The position numbers and the translations under genes are program-made. Source: Mycobacterium lepromatosis (lineage in GTDB: Bacteria; Actinomycetota; Actinomycetes; Mycobacteriales; Mycobacteriaceae). From it: 64,000 nucleotides of DNA. The DNA is taken from NCBI RefSeq assembly GCF_000975265.2, contig NZ_CP083405.1:2976001-3040000 (forward strand), read 5' to 3'. The number at the start of each line of letters is the position of its first letter. The first letter of the stretch is position 1. Below the pieces are notes generated by a model. That model did not search any database, was not told where the DNA came from, and worked only from the letters and a program-made list of their open reading frames with translations. Positions 43,870 to 55,149 of the stretch are shown here, in pieces.

Positions 43870-45240
43870 TGATGATCACCCGGGTGACTGCCCCACTTGG
43901 TCAGCACAAGGTCAGCACAAGCAGGTCGATCCGATGGCCGTCCTATGTGGACCACGGTCGCTTGCCAACACGCCGAGGCATCTGACGGGCCATTTGCGTT
44001 TAAGGAGGTCAGCTCTAACGTTTCCCTAACTGCCGGAATGTGACCGGGCTCCCCGGAGCACAAGTCCGCCAATTGTTTCGTATGATCCTTTCAGAGGTTC
44101 TATACTCGGTGGCGCTGGTCAGCTCGTCAATACGCAGCAAAACCCCATACTTGCCAGTCGCCACCACGTCTGGCGTGACGTCGGCACGTTCGTCGCGGAC
44201 ATCGCCCGCGATCTCTTCAATCAAATCCTCGACAGTTACCTAATACTAGCAGTGCCGCCGTATTCGTCGACAACCAGCGCAGTCTGCAGACCACCTGCAC
44301 GGATATGTGCCATCACCGCATCGCCGTCCAGCGTTGACGGCACCACCGTGACCAGCTTTGCGACTGTGGTCAACAGCGTGCTGGCGCTATCGGTGGATGG
44401 AATTTCGAAAACCGGCTTTACGTGTATAATACCAACGGTTGCGTCGAGGTCACCGTCGACAATTGGAAAGCACGAGAACCCGGATGCGGCGGCGATCGCA
44501 ACCGGGTCGGTGACGGTGTGGTCGGTTTGCAGCGCCACGATTTTGGACCGGGGGGGGGTGTCATCAAATTCCGCAGCATTCCGGGTGCCGAACTGCAAAG
44601 ATCGTCTCACCAGCGACGCCGTGGCTGCGTCCAGGGCGCCGTTGCGCGCCGAAGTCCGCACCAGTGATAGCAGTTCCTGCGGTGAGCGGGTCGACCGCAG
44701 CTCCTCGGCCGGTTCGATGCCCAAGGCTGAGCACAATGCAGTTCGCCGCCCAGTTGGTCAATCGGATGATTGGGGTGAGCAGCAGCTGCAAGCCCACGAC
44801 AGCGCGGGCGGTGTTAAGCGGACGCGCAACGGCGATATACTTCGGTACCAGCTCGCCGAAAACCGTTGACACCGACGTTACTATCACCAACACCAAGTAA
44901 GGTGGTGATCCAGTAGACCACTCGGTCAGGTATTCCGATCGCGTCTAACGCCGGATGCGGTAGGTCGGCCATCATCGGATCGGTCAGGTAGCCTATTGCT
45001 AAAGTGGTGATCGAGATAACCAACTGAGCCCCTGAAAGCTGGAACGACAACTTATGGTGGGCGTGCCGAATACAGCGATCTTGGCGGGTACCGTCGCGAG
45101 CATTGGCCTCGACCGTGCTGCGGTTCAGGGCGGTCAACGAGAATTCCGCTGCGACGAACATCGTGTTGTCGAAAATGAGCAACTCGATGGCCAACAAGTT
45201 GCTCACGGTTCACGGTGACGGCCATGTTCATGACATGCTT
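43870..45240 (-). pseudogene. Decayed CorC/HlyC-type membrane protein, Rv1842c-like
   Basis: The minus strand reads [20 protein letters not shown] near the start, then [40 protein letters not shown] and [21 protein letters not shown] long open piece covers the CBS region: [50 protein letters not shown]. After a frame break come [20 protein letters not shown] and, in the C-terminal CorC domain, [17 protein letters not shown]. At least four frameshifts are visible. Its order relative to the Rv1841c-like relic and guaB1 matches M. tuberculosis. Confidence 0.88.
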
Positions 45241-45438
45241 GGTCTTCGCTATGCTGGAGGAGCCGACAACGATGCGAAAGATGCGGGGCCGCTCACCCCG
45301 GGAGCCAACGGTTTCAACCGGTGCCTGCGGCACGTCGTCCCTTTCGCTCTTCGACGGTTTGGGCCACCTAGCAATGCACTGCTGCACGGCCTGAAATCCA
45401 GCAGTTCACATCTTAGCGACTTTTGCCAAGGTCAGGTG

Positions 45439-46890
<1,452 letters not shown>

Positions 46891-46950
46891 TTAAAAATAT
46901 TTTGATACAGATATAGCGGGAAGCCACTGGATGCCTCTTAGCTTGGCCAA

Positions 46951-48402
46951 CTAAACTGTGATTTCGCTGCGGTCTTCGCTCCATAGTGTGTGAAATTTGC
47001 CCCGCGCGTCGACGCGTCCGTAGCTGTGCGCCCCGAAAAAGTCACGTTGAGCCTGGATCAGTGCGGCCGGCAGTCGCTCGGTGCGCAGTGCGTCGTAGTA
47101 CGACAACGCGGACGAGAAGCCGGGATTTGGGATACCTAGCTGAGTAGCTGTGGACACCACACGCCGCCAACTATCAATCGCCGATTCGACAGCACTGCGG
47201 AAATACGGGGCAACGATCAGGCTAGCCAAGTTGGGGGCGGCGTCGAAAGCATCCTTGATGCGGTTGAGAAACTTCGCACGTATGATACAGCCACCGCGCC
47301 AGATGGTCGCCAAGTCACTCGGTGTTATGTTCCAGCCGAATTCGGTGCTACCGGTCTGGATGTGATTGAAACCCTGCGCGTAGGCCACAATCTTGGAGGC
47401 ATACAGGGCCTGGCGGACGTCTTCGATGAATGTCTCGCGATCTGTGGGTTTGTTGCCCAACTTGCCGGAGGCCAGCCCGATGGCGGCCTTGCGTTGCGGC
47501 ACCGAACCCGACAGCGCACGCGCGAACACCGCCTCGGCTATTCCGGTTATCGGCACGCCCAAGTCCAGGGCGGACTGTACAGTCCACCGGCCGGTACCCT
47601 TTTGTTCGGCCTCATCGAGGATGACATCGACGAGCGGTTTGCCGGTCTTGATATCGTTCTGGCGCAGCACTTCAGCGGTGATTTCTACCAAGTAGCTGTT
47701 CAGATCGCCCTTGTTCCACTCGGTAAACACGTCAGCGATCTGCGGTGCACTCATGTCCAGCCCGTCGCGTAGCAGCTGGTAGGCCTCGCCAATGAGCTGC
47801 ATGTCGGAGTACTCGATGCCGTTGTGGACCATTTTGACGAAGTGGCCCGACCCGCTCGGCCCGATGTGGGTGCAACATGACACCCCGTCGACGTGCGCGG
47901 CGATCTCCTCAAGCAGCGGGCCTAGCGAAGTATACGATTCGGCAGGCCCGCCGGGCATGATCGACGGTCCGTTCAGTGCACCCTCTTCGCCGCCGGAGAT
48001 CCCGGCGTCGACGAAGTGCAGGCCACGCTCGCGCATTGCTTTCTCGCGGCGAATGGTATCGGTGAACAGCGAATTGCCGCCGTCTATGATGATGTCGCCG
48101 GGCTCCATGACGTCGGCGAGTTCGTTGATGACAGCATCGGTGGCGTCACCGGCTTTGACCATGATCAGCACCCGTCGTGGAGTCTGTAGTGCGGCAAGGA
48201 ACTCGGGGACCGTTTCGGTGCGCACGAAATTCCCTTCGGATCTGTACTCTTTGAGCAGTGCGTCGGTCTTGGCGATTGATCGATTGTGCAACGCCACGGT
48301 ATAGCCGTGTCGGGCGAAATTCCGGGCGATATTCGAACCCATCACGGCTAGCCCGGTTACGCCGATTTGCGCAATGGCCGTCTTCGATTCTGGCGAGCTC
48401 AT
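46951..48402 (-). CDS. gnd1: 6-phosphogluconate dehydrogenase, decarboxylating
   Basis: Intact 483-residue enzyme of the oxidative pentose phosphate pathway (Rv1844c) that yields ribulose 5-phosphate and a reduced nicotinamide. The N-terminal nucleotide fold starts IGVTGLAVMGSNIARNFARH, the substrate helix is GSGHFVKMVHNGIEYSDMQ, and the family signature is DEAEQKGTGRWTV (about residue 270). The frame offers ATG at 48411 and 48402. The second is preferred because AAGGAG stands nine bases before it, whereas it directly abuts the first, and the N-terminus MSSPES then matches the orthologue. Confidence 0.95.
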   Translation of the reverse strand: MSSPESKTAIAQIGVTGLAVMGSNIARNFARHGYTVALHNRSIAKTDALLKEYRSEGNFVRTETVPEFLAALQTPRRVLIMVKAGDATDAVINELADVMEPGDIIIDGGNSLFTDTIRREKAMRERGLHFVDAGISGGEEGALNGPSIMPGGPAESYTSLGPLLEEIAAHVDGVSCCTHIGPSGSGHFVKMVHNGIEYSDMQLIGEAYQLLRDGLDMSAPQIADVFTEWNKGDLNSYLVEITAEVLRQNDIKTGKPLVDVILDEAEQKGTGRWTVQSALDLGVPITGIAEAVFARALSGSVPQRKAAIGLASGKLGNKPTDRETFIEDVRQALYASKIVAYAQGFNHIQTGSTEFGWNITPSDLATIWRGGCIIRAKFLNRIKDAFDAAPNLASLIVAPYFRSAVESAIDSWRRVVSTATQLGIPNPGFSSALSYYDALRTERLPAALIQAQRDFFGAHSYGRVDARGKFHTLWSEDRSEITV

Positions 48403-48557
48403 GTCCTTCATCTCCTTAGGCCTCTCAGGTGGGAGAACTTGTGCGGCAAATTGTCGCCAGCGCTATTCCGACACACTGTGGCAAGCGTACTTGTGGTCAT
48501 CCGTAAAGTGTTTCGCGCAGTGCTTGCCGCTAGACCGGGGTTAAATATTGAACCGGG

Positions 48558-49508
48558 TTAGATATTGAACAGCCGTTGCAGCTCTGTCAGCCACGGTACG
48601 ACTAGCGCGACAGTGGGCACTACCAATAAGACTGTCGCGGCCAAATATGCAGCCGCGGACAACACCGCGCTGTTACCTCGCCCCGACAGTCGGCGTACGC
48701 GCAGCACGGTGGTGGTGCCGCCCGCGGCTAGCGCGCCTGACGGCGCCTGACCGGACGCGCAAGCAACCAGTGCCCGGGCGAGGGGAGTGCGTCCCACAGC
48801 ACGTACCGCGGCGTCATCGGCTAGCAGCTCAACGAGTAGCCGCACCGCACTCAGCGCGGCGGAGCTACGGACCAGCCGTGGAAAGGCTGCATGTACTGCG
48901 GTGAATGCCTCCAAAACCAAGTCGTGCCGGGCACGCAGATGAGCCCGTTCGTGGGTGAGGATCGCCGTGACTTCTGCATCGTTCAGCTTGGTCAGCGTCC
49001 CTTCGCTGACCACTACTCGGCTACGCATGCCCGGTAGACAGTAGGCGAGCGGTTGCGATACATCTAAGATCCTAAGGTCGCGCGCGCGGGCGCACGGCTG
49101 CGTGAGGGCCGCGTCGTGTCCGACCCCGACCAGGTCGACCACCATGCGGTGGTGGGCCCGCCGCCGCCGCGTGGCGATGGCTACTCGCACTATCGCAACG
49201 ATCAGCCGTGCACCGACTAGCACTGTCAGCGCGAAGGCGGCGACGTATGCCGCCCACAGTGGCCAACCGAGTCGACCGGCGGCGCCGATAATGCTGGCAG
49301 TTAGCCGCCCGTCCGGGCCGGGCATGAGCACCCGACTGGCGATCGCAATGCCGGCGCTGAACGTCGAAAGCACCGCGGCCAGAGCAATGGTCTGCCACAA
49401 CACCATCGCGGCGCGTGGAGCGCGCAACGGCCATGTCGAACGTGCTACTAATACCGGTGTGGGGCCGACCAGCAGCACCGCGAGGATGGTAAAGGCCAGC
49501 GCGGACAC
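48558..49508 (-). CDS. M56-family membrane metallopeptidase, BlaR1-like (Rv1845c)
   Basis: Intact 316-residue membrane protein. Hydrophobic segments lie at about 1-20, 35-57, 82-108 and 285-305. The zinc protease motif H-E-x-x-H is LTHERAHLRA, with a possible third ligand region ELLADDAAVR further on. This is the BlaR1/MecR1-type sensor protease without the penicillin-binding domain. Rv1845c is thought to work with the adjacent repressor BlaI. GTG at 49508 has GAGGGAGG about eight bases upstream, inside the end of blaI, so the two genes form an operon. Confidence 0.9.
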   Translation of the reverse strand: MSALAFTILAVLLVGPTPVLVARSTWPLRAPRAAMVLWQTIALAAVLSTFSAGIAIASRVLMPGPDGRLTASIIGAAGRLGWPLWAAYVAAFALTVLVGARLIVAIVRVAIATRRRRAHHRMVVDLVGVGHDAALTQPCARARDLRILDVSQPLAYCLPGMRSRVVVSEGTLTKLNDAEVTAILTHERAHLRARHDLVLEAFTAVHAAFPRLVRSSAALSAVRLLVELLADDAAVRAVGRTPLARALVACASGQAPSGALAAGGTTTVLRVRRLSGRGNSAVLSAAAYLAATVLLVVPTVALVVPWLTELQRLFNI

Positions 49509-49512
49509 GTTG

Positions 49513-49941
49513 CTAGCCTCCCTCAGTCATCCGCTGGAGTGCCAGCAGATGACGGACATGGCGTTGATGTGCTTCCAAGTCTGCAAGTGCGCGTCGCAGC
49601 GCGTCTGCCTCGTCGGCCCCGACCCGCTCGACGAAGTGCACCAGCGCGGCTTGTCTGCTGTCGGAATCCTCGGCCTGGGCTAGTGCGTCGACCATTAAGC
49701 CAGCTACCAGTTCGTCCCGGCCGTGCACTGGCGCGTATTGGTGGGCCCGGTTGTTGCGGATCTGCGAGACCATATTCTTCTTAGCCAATCGCTGCAGCAC
49801 GGTCATCACAGTCGTGTAGGCGAGGTCGCGTCGTGCTGACAACGCTTCATGGACCTGACGAACTGTTTGGGGTTCTTGTGTGGACCATAAATGATCCATC
49901 ACGGCACGTTCTAGATCCCCCAGCCGCGTCAGCTTGGCCAT
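49513..49941 (-). CDS. blaI: BlaI-family transcriptional repressor
   Basis: Intact 142-residue winged-helix repressor (Rv1846c). The recognition region is TVRQVHEALSARRDLAYTTV, followed by MTVLQRLAKKNMVSQIRN, the typical BlaI/MecI helix-turn-helix. The C-terminal half is helical and should dimerise. In M. tuberculosis BlaI controls blaC, its own operon and respiratory genes, and is released by beta-lactam exposure. It is four bases upstream of the Rv1845c-like protease gene. A perfect 14-bp tandem repeat stands about 40 bases upstream of the start and may include an operator. Confidence 0.93.
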   Translation of the reverse strand: MAKLTRLGDLERAVMDHLWSTQEPQTVRQVHEALSARRDLAYTTVMTVLQRLAKKNMVSQIRNNRAHQYAPVHGRDELVAGLMVDALAQAEDSDSRQAALVHFVERVGADEADALRRALADLEAHQRHVRHLLALQRMTEGG

Positions 49942-49980
49942 AATTCGTTCATCTCCTGAGTATTGAAACCAACGTACTCC

Positions 49981-50008
49981 GTATTAACTACCGAGTATTA
50001 ACTACCGA
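49981..50008. repeat. Perfect 14-bp tandem repeat upstream of blaI
   Basis: GTATTAACTACCGA occurs twice, back to back, at 49981-49994 and 49995-50008. It lies in the region where the blaI promoter and operator should be. It may be a duplicated operator half or a simple slippage product. Confidence 0.9.
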
Positions 50009-50199
50009 TCGTCGTATCTAAGTCGGCTGCCGCCAGCTGGGCGGCAGCCGACAGATGTGATTTAGTAGATCAACTGCTTGGCATTCTATGTGACCCTGAT
50101 CACAGCGACCATCGTTGAGGTCCATCGCCGCGACTCAAATCCAACTTTTGCTAAATTAGGGGAACCCCTGCCTATATATTTTTGGCTGGTTGAGTCGCA

Positions 50200-50755
50200 T
50201 CGACCGCGCTAGTGTCCTGAGGGCTGCCGTGACCCTCGGTTTATTCGTTCATTATCTGCCTAAACAACTTCATAGCATCTGTCGGTTGTGCCTTGACGGG
50301 CATACGCGCTATAAGTGGATCCAGCGATGGTGTAGACACGAGAACGTGCAACCGCAAGACACGGGTCGGTATTCCGAAAAGTTCGAGCACTACCGCAACC
50401 ATTTGATAGCGCGTTGGGACTGCAGTTCACCGAATTTAGCCCCGATGACGTCCAGGCTCTTGCAGCCTGATAGGCCTCGTGTCCGGCGGTATCTACTGCT
50501 CGATCGTACGAAAGTATGGTTTAGCATGGCGGCCTACACCTGGCTCAATAGTTGCGGCAGCGGCGAAAATGTCGTGGGTGTCAACCAATACAACAACACT
50601 GACTTCCTTCGCTCCATCGGCTCCAGGATGGTGTACATGGCTGATCCATCGTGTCTGGTGTCAGCAGCTACGGCCAGTCACATTCACCGACGATACCCAA
50701 TGCGAGGGTGACTCGCGGCCAGGTGCGTCTCCAGGAGCTGTCCAGCGATAGCCAA
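50200..50755 (+). pseudogene. Decayed PaaI-type thioesterase, Rv1847-like
   Basis: The plus strand reads PFDSALGLQFTEFSPDDVQA near 50400, then VSGGIYCSIVRK, AAYTWLNSCGSGENVVGVNQ with NNTDFLRSIGS, and a final frame with QQLRPVTFTDDT. These match the hot-dog fold thioesterase Rv1847 from near the N-terminus to the end. Frameshifts break it at least three times, and one 173-codon open frame crosses parts of it by chance. Rv1847 precedes the urease genes in M. tuberculosis; here only about 20 bases separate the relic from the end of ndh. Confidence 0.83.
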
Positions 50756-50776
50756 GCTTGGTTGCCCACAGCTTAA

Positions 50777-52198
50777 TCAGGGGGACAGGTTAACTGTCTC
50801 GCTCGCCCGCATGGTGGTCTTGTGAGCCGCCGCTGTACCCTGCGCTTCGGCAGTAAGCTCCGCCAGCTGTTCGAGCCGCGTTCGCGCGAAAGCTTGCTGG
50901 TCGGTAATGGTCAGCTGGCCCCGCCGAGTGCTCAAAAAAGTCACCGTCCACGACAACAATGTGGTGATTTTGGTTTTGAAGCCGATTAAGTACATCAGAT
51001 GCAGCACTAACCACATCAGCCAGGCAATAAAGCCACTGAACTCCAGCGGACCGATTTTGGCTACCGCGGAAAACCGCGACACTGTGGCCATGGAGCCCTT
51101 GTCGCAGTACTGGAACGGTTCGCGTTCGGCTGGGTCGGCCTCGCCGAGTTCAGTCTTAATGTTGTTTGCTACGTACTTAGCACCCTGAATCGCACCCTGC
51201 GCAACTCCCGGCACTCCGTCGACGGCGGCCATGTCACCGACCACGAACACGTTCCGATATCCAGGGATGGATAGATCGGGCAGCACTTTCACCCGGCCAG
51301 CCCGGTCGAGTTCGACCAAGGATTGCTCGGCAAGGTCTCTTCCCAGCCGGCTTGCTGAAACCCCCGCCGACCACACCTTGCAAGCCGATTCGATGCGCCG
51401 GACCGTGCCATCGGGGTCTTGGACCGTAATGCCATTGCGGTCCACATCTGTGACCATTGCACTCAGCTGGATCTCTACGCCCATCTTCTGCAATCGAGCG
51501 GCCGCACGCTGACCCAGTTTTTCGCCCATCGGCGGCAACACCGCGGGGGCAGCGTCGAGCAGAACTACCCGGGCCTTGGTTGAGTCGATGTGACGGAAGG
51601 CGCCTTTCAACGTATGATCGGCCAATTCGGCGATTTGTCCAGCCATCTCGACACCGGTGGGGCCGGCTCCGACCACAGTGAATGTTAGCAGCTTCTCTCG
51701 CCGTTCCGGATCGTTTGACCGTTCGGCCTGCTCGAAGGCGCTCAAAATCCGTCCACGCAACTCCAGCGCGTCATCAATTGACTTCATACCGGGTGCGAAT
51801 TCAGCGAATTGGTCATTCCCGAAGTACGACTGGCCAGCTCCGGCGGCGACAATAAGGCTGTCATAGAGCGTTTCATAGGTGTGACCGAGTAACTCCGACA
51901 CGACGCACTGGTTAGCCAAGTCAATGTGGGTGACATTGCCCAGTAGCACTTGGATGTTGCGCTGCTTACGCAAGACGACTCGGGTCGGCGGCGCGATTTC
52001 CCCCTCGGAAATGATTCCGGTGGCTACCTGGTACAGCAATGGCTGGAACAGGTGATGGGTGGTGCGGGCGATTAACTTAATGTCGACGTTGGCCCCTTTG
52101 AGCTTCTTCGCCGCGTTCAGACCACCAAACCCTGACCCGATAATGACGACTTGATGCCGGCGGTTCTGAGCAGCTGTGGCTGCTGGCTGGGCACTCAT
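50777..52198 (-). CDS. ndh: Type II NADH dehydrogenase
   Basis: Intact 473-residue membrane-bound flavoprotein (Rv1854c) that passes electrons from NADH to menaquinone without pumping protons. The FAD fold is VVIIGSGFGGLNAAKKL (about residue 20) and the NADH fold is FTVVGAGPTGVEMAGQIAEL (about 175). The second FAD contact is NVFVVGDMA. A C-terminal hydrophobic helix (FIAWLMWLVLHLMYLIGF) anchors it. ATG at 52198 gives the family N-terminus. M. leprae is known to have lost nearly all of complex I, which would make this enzyme the main NADH oxidase. Confidence 0.95.
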   Translation of the reverse strand: MSAQPAATAAQNRRHQVVIIGSGFGGLNAAKKLKGANVDIKLIARTTHHLFQPLLYQVATGIISEGEIAPPTRVVLRKQRNIQVLLGNVTHIDLANQCVVSELLGHTYETLYDSLIVAAGAGQSYFGNDQFAEFAPGMKSIDDALELRGRILSAFEQAERSNDPERREKLLTFTVVGAGPTGVEMAGQIAELADHTLKGAFRHIDSTKARVVLLDAAPAVLPPMGEKLGQRAAARLQKMGVEIQLSAMVTDVDRNGITVQDPDGTVRRIESACKVWSAGVSASRLGRDLAEQSLVELDRAGRVKVLPDLSIPGYRNVFVVGDMAAVDGVPGVAQGAIQGAKYVANNIKTELGEADPAEREPFQYCDKGSMATVSRFSAVAKIGPLEFSGFIAWLMWLVLHLMYLIGFKTKITTLLSWTVTFLSTRRGQLTITDQQAFARTRLEQLAELTAEAQGTAAAHKTTMRASETVNLSP

Positions 52199-52498
52199 GT
52201 TCCGCTGCTCCTGACGGGGCTCCGTGATGGTGACTGCAGTTAGCTATCACGGTAGTCAAGCCGCTCTTCAGAATCCCAGGTGAGGGTGTGTGCAATTAGC
52301 CACACCAGCAGAGTAGGCGGCCTGTGGTCACGGTGACTTGACACGCTTGATGGCCTTGCTGACACGGCGCCCCCGCGCCAGGCTGACTCGCGTACGCAGC
52401 GCCTTGCCAGCTTCGTTGATGACACCCGGAGTGTAGCTGGCATGTTTATACTTGAGACTGTCGATTCCCGCGTCGAGAACCTTGGCCTGGATCGGGTC

Positions 52499-52527
52499 GG
52501 AGATCGGCATCGATGATGCCGATCTCC
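52499..52527. repeat. Perfect 13-bp inverted repeat in the Rv1855c-like relic
   Basis: Left arm GGAGATCGGCATC, loop GAT, right arm GATGCCGATCTCC. It sits where the family text should read about SPERIADQIQAKV, so one arm has overwritten coding sequence. Confidence 0.92.
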
Positions 52528-53191
52528 ATTACTCTGAGTCATCTGGGAGGCGATTTGGCCCGCTTTCATGTTTGTCAATAATGGCTGTGATAAGCGTGTT
52601 GATTTCCAGCGTCACCGGATTGCGGCCGATTTTCCTCACACTGCCGCTGCACCACATGCACTTTGCCTTGTAGTGCGTAGAGCCCGGCGATCGCGTTGAA
52701 GCGGTTGCAGTGTCGTGCGGCAAGAAGGATCGTCTTCTCCTCACCGCTGCCACCGACCATCAGCGGAATGTTCTCGCGGCAGGGGGGGATTGGCCAGCGT
52801 CTCATTGGTTGTGGTAACAGTTGCCGCTAGAAGCGGGGTCGTTCGTCCTTGATCATCGGCAGGGTGAATCTGTAACACTTCGAGCCGGTTGAGTTTATCG
52901 GCGAAGGTGCCGAATGCGAAGCCAGGTTGATCATGCTCGAGTTCGAGTCAGCCGGTGCCGATGCCTAAAACCGCCCGGCTTTGGCTGACCGCGCCCAGTG
53001 TGGTGATGACCTTGGCCAGCAGGGCTGGCTTGCAGTTAGGTGTTGCTGGCTACCAACCGGCTACCACGGTGCCCAGCTGCACGCTTTCGGCAGTAGTAGC
53101 CAGCGCGCTGAGGGTGGTGTAGGGCTCGAACATTGGCTGGCTAGGTGAGCTCAACCACCATTGTGTAGTTGGTAGAGTTTCTCTATGACTA

Positions 53192-53221
53192 AAGCCGAGT
53201 CGAATCCAGCCGACTCGGCTT
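53192..53221. repeat. Perfect 11-bp inverted repeat near the Rv1855c-like start
   Basis: Left arm AAGCCGAGTCG, loop AATCCAGC, right arm CGACTCGGCTT. On the minus strand it encodes AESAGFDSA, close to the family N-terminus, so it may largely reflect the original codons. Confidence 0.85.
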
Positions 53222-53367
53222 CACCGGCCTGGGCGACGACCCTTGGAGAAATCTGTTCTTCCCAGTTCCGTAGGAGTTAAGATGAGGACCTCCAGACCAA
53301 GCCGAATAACCACAGTGTACCCTATGACTAAGGGTTCACTTGTATTCCACTAGGCCCGCAGAGCTTT

Positions 53368-54045
53368 TCAGTTAAAATGAGCTAGTTCGTCGTGGCTAAC
53401 GTGCAGTGTCTGGCCGGTGATGTGGCGAGACGCCGGGGTAGTTAGGAACAACGCCAACCGCGTGATTTCTGCTGCAACGTCCGGAGGCGTGCGTGAAAGG
53501 CCTTCATATCCGGCTTGGAAGCTACGGCCACGGGCGATGGCATTGACCGTGATGCCACGAGTGCCGAAAACGCTCGCCTGGCCGGCCACCCAATTCGACA
53601 GTGCAGCCTTGATGGCGGCATCGACGCTGCCCGCTGGCGGGTTTTCCGCCAGCACCCCGATGATCGAACCGCCGGAGCGTAGATGATCACCAACGGACTG
53701 CACCGTCAGCACCGCTGAGAGCACCGTCGCGTCCAGTGCATTGCGCCATGCATTGGCTGTATCGGATAGTGAGAAAGTGCGTGGGTCCCCGGCATCAAAG
53801 CCTGGCGTCGGAATATTGACGATGGTGTCTAGGTGATGGGGGAACAGTCCGCGGGCTTCATTGAGGCTGGCTGGGTCGGTAGTGTTGCAGACGATTGTAT
53901 TCACGTCTAGCTCCTTGGCGACGACCTCGAGGTCGGCTCGGCTTGCACCCACGAGGGTCACCTTGTGACCGTCGTTGCGAAAACCCTCGGCGATTGCGCG
54001 CCCCAGATTGGTGTTTCCACCAGTGACCAGTACCTCCACTGCCAT
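53368..54045 (-). CDS. Short-chain dehydrogenase-like protein (Rv1856c)
   Basis: Intact 225-residue SDR-fold protein. The nucleotide motif is VTGGNTNLGRAIAEGF, the usual T-G-x3-G-x-G with one Gly replaced by Asn. The SDR region around the catalytic residues reads GGSIIGVLAENPPAGSVDAA, with no Tyr-x-x-x-Lys in the expected place, so it may be a catalytically altered member; the M. tuberculosis protein looks the same in my memory. ATG at 54045 is chosen because the length then equals the orthologue; GAGGAG lies three bases before it, a rather short gap. It is the only survivor between the Rv1855c and modABC relics. Confidence 0.87.
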   Translation of the reverse strand: MAVEVLVTGGNTNLGRAIAEGFRNDGHKVTLVGASRADLEVVAKELDVNTIVCNTTDPASLNEARGLFPHHLDTIVNIPTPGFDAGDPRTFSLSDTANAWRNALDATVLSAVLTVQSVGDHLRSGGSIIGVLAENPPAGSVDAAIKAALSNWVAGQASVFGTRGITVNAIARGRSFQAGYEGLSRTPPDVAAEITRLALFLTTPASRHITGQTLHVSHDELAHFN

Positions 54046-54339
54046 GACCTCCTCGTGTTCACCGCGGAACGCAGACCCTGACAGGGCACCGACACTTAAA
54101 ATATATCTTAATATATTTTGCACTCAGCGCGGCGAACTTGGCTCTGGTAGTGCCAGCATCGCACTGTGCCGGGGATCTCAGCGTGTTGTGGCGTCTATCC
54201 TGCCTAGAGGTTATCGGACAGTAACCACTGGAGCTACTGGGCGAAATTCCGAATTGCCGCAAACCTTACACAAGTTGGGTAATTATTCACGCTGCCTCCT
54301 CGCGCTGTCGCACACCCAGAGGAGGAAACGGGCTAGGGT

Positions 54340-55140
54340 TCACCCATGCGTCGTATCGGGGTGTTCGCCGGTTTGAATCGACGATGCTGGTGGGCGGATT
54401 GCTAGCTGGAACAGCGGCGTGCAATTCGCACTTGCACTCGTCGTCACCATCCTGGCCACCCCAAACTCCAGTTCATTTGTGGTGTTTGCCACGGCCTTGC
54501 TCAAGTCTGCGTTGTTCAGATCAGCAGCCAGTTCAAAGCAGACAATTCGGGTGTCAGCGTCGATGTCGAGTTCGCGGGTTCTCGGAGCTTGCGACTCAGT
54601 TGCCCCAAGGTGCGAACGCGTGGACACCGCGAGGATAGACACTGCCGCCAAGGTCCGATTACTGGCTGGCACATCGACAAAACCTTTACTTCGAACATCC
54701 TGACCATCGCGACCGTGGTGGGCAATCCGAAAAAGATCGGATCCTTCGTCGAATCTCGCTCAGCCGGAGCTCAACGTGGTTGTGTGCCGGCAGCCGGTGC
54801 CATGTGGGTCAGCGACCCAGTGCATCGAAGACGCCACCAGCGTGCACTTCAAACCAGTCGGTGAAGAACCCAAGCGCGACCGATGCCCTTAACAAGATCA
54901 CCACCGGATAGACCGACGCCGCGCTGGCCTACGTTACTTACGCGCTCAGCGTCGCGAACAAGGTGATCACTATACAACTTTCTAGAGGCTGCCGGTGCAG
55001 TGAATGTTTACCCCATTGCGGTGCTCAAGAAGGCGTCCTTACTCACGCTGGCGCAGAAGTCTTTAATCGATGGTCACGGGGTGAGGCAGATCAGCGGAAT
55101 TCTGGCCCAATCGGGCTTCGTCAGACCGTGACGACCAAAG
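54340..55140 (+). pseudogene. modA: Decayed molybdate-binding lipoprotein ModA
   Basis: The plus strand begins MRRIGVFAGL with a broken signal region. Frames then give SQFKADNSGVSVDVEFAGS, LATQLPQGANAW, ALNKITTG, LAYVTYALSVANKVITIQL and MVTG with ILAQSGFV-like residues at the end. These correspond to the periplasmic molybdate-binding protein family (Rv1857) in order. Stops and frame shifts are frequent and no piece exceeds about 85 codons. Confidence 0.8.
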
Positions 55141-55149
55141 TGCACCGGC

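Larger units (their letters stand above)
52325..53275 (-). pseudogene. Decayed LLM-class F420-dependent oxidoreductase, Rv1855c-like
   Basis: Minus-strand blocks follow the luciferase-like family in order: EPYTTLSALATTAESVQLGT, LLAKVITTLGAVSQSRAVLG with IGTGWLELEHDQPGF and FGTFADKLNRLE, then a MVGGSGEEKT-type block (PLMVGGSGEEKTILLAARH), and PIQAKVLDAGIDSL with YTPGVINEAGKALR at the end. Each lies in a different frame from the next. A perfect 13-bp hairpin has replaced the sequence just before PIQAKVLDAG. The family reduces or oxidises substrates with cofactor F420. Confidence 0.86.

Noticed and set aside
50190..50711. 173-codon plus-strand frame as a new gene
   Set aside because: Parts in this and other frames match the thioesterase Rv1847, so it is a relic crossed by chance openness.
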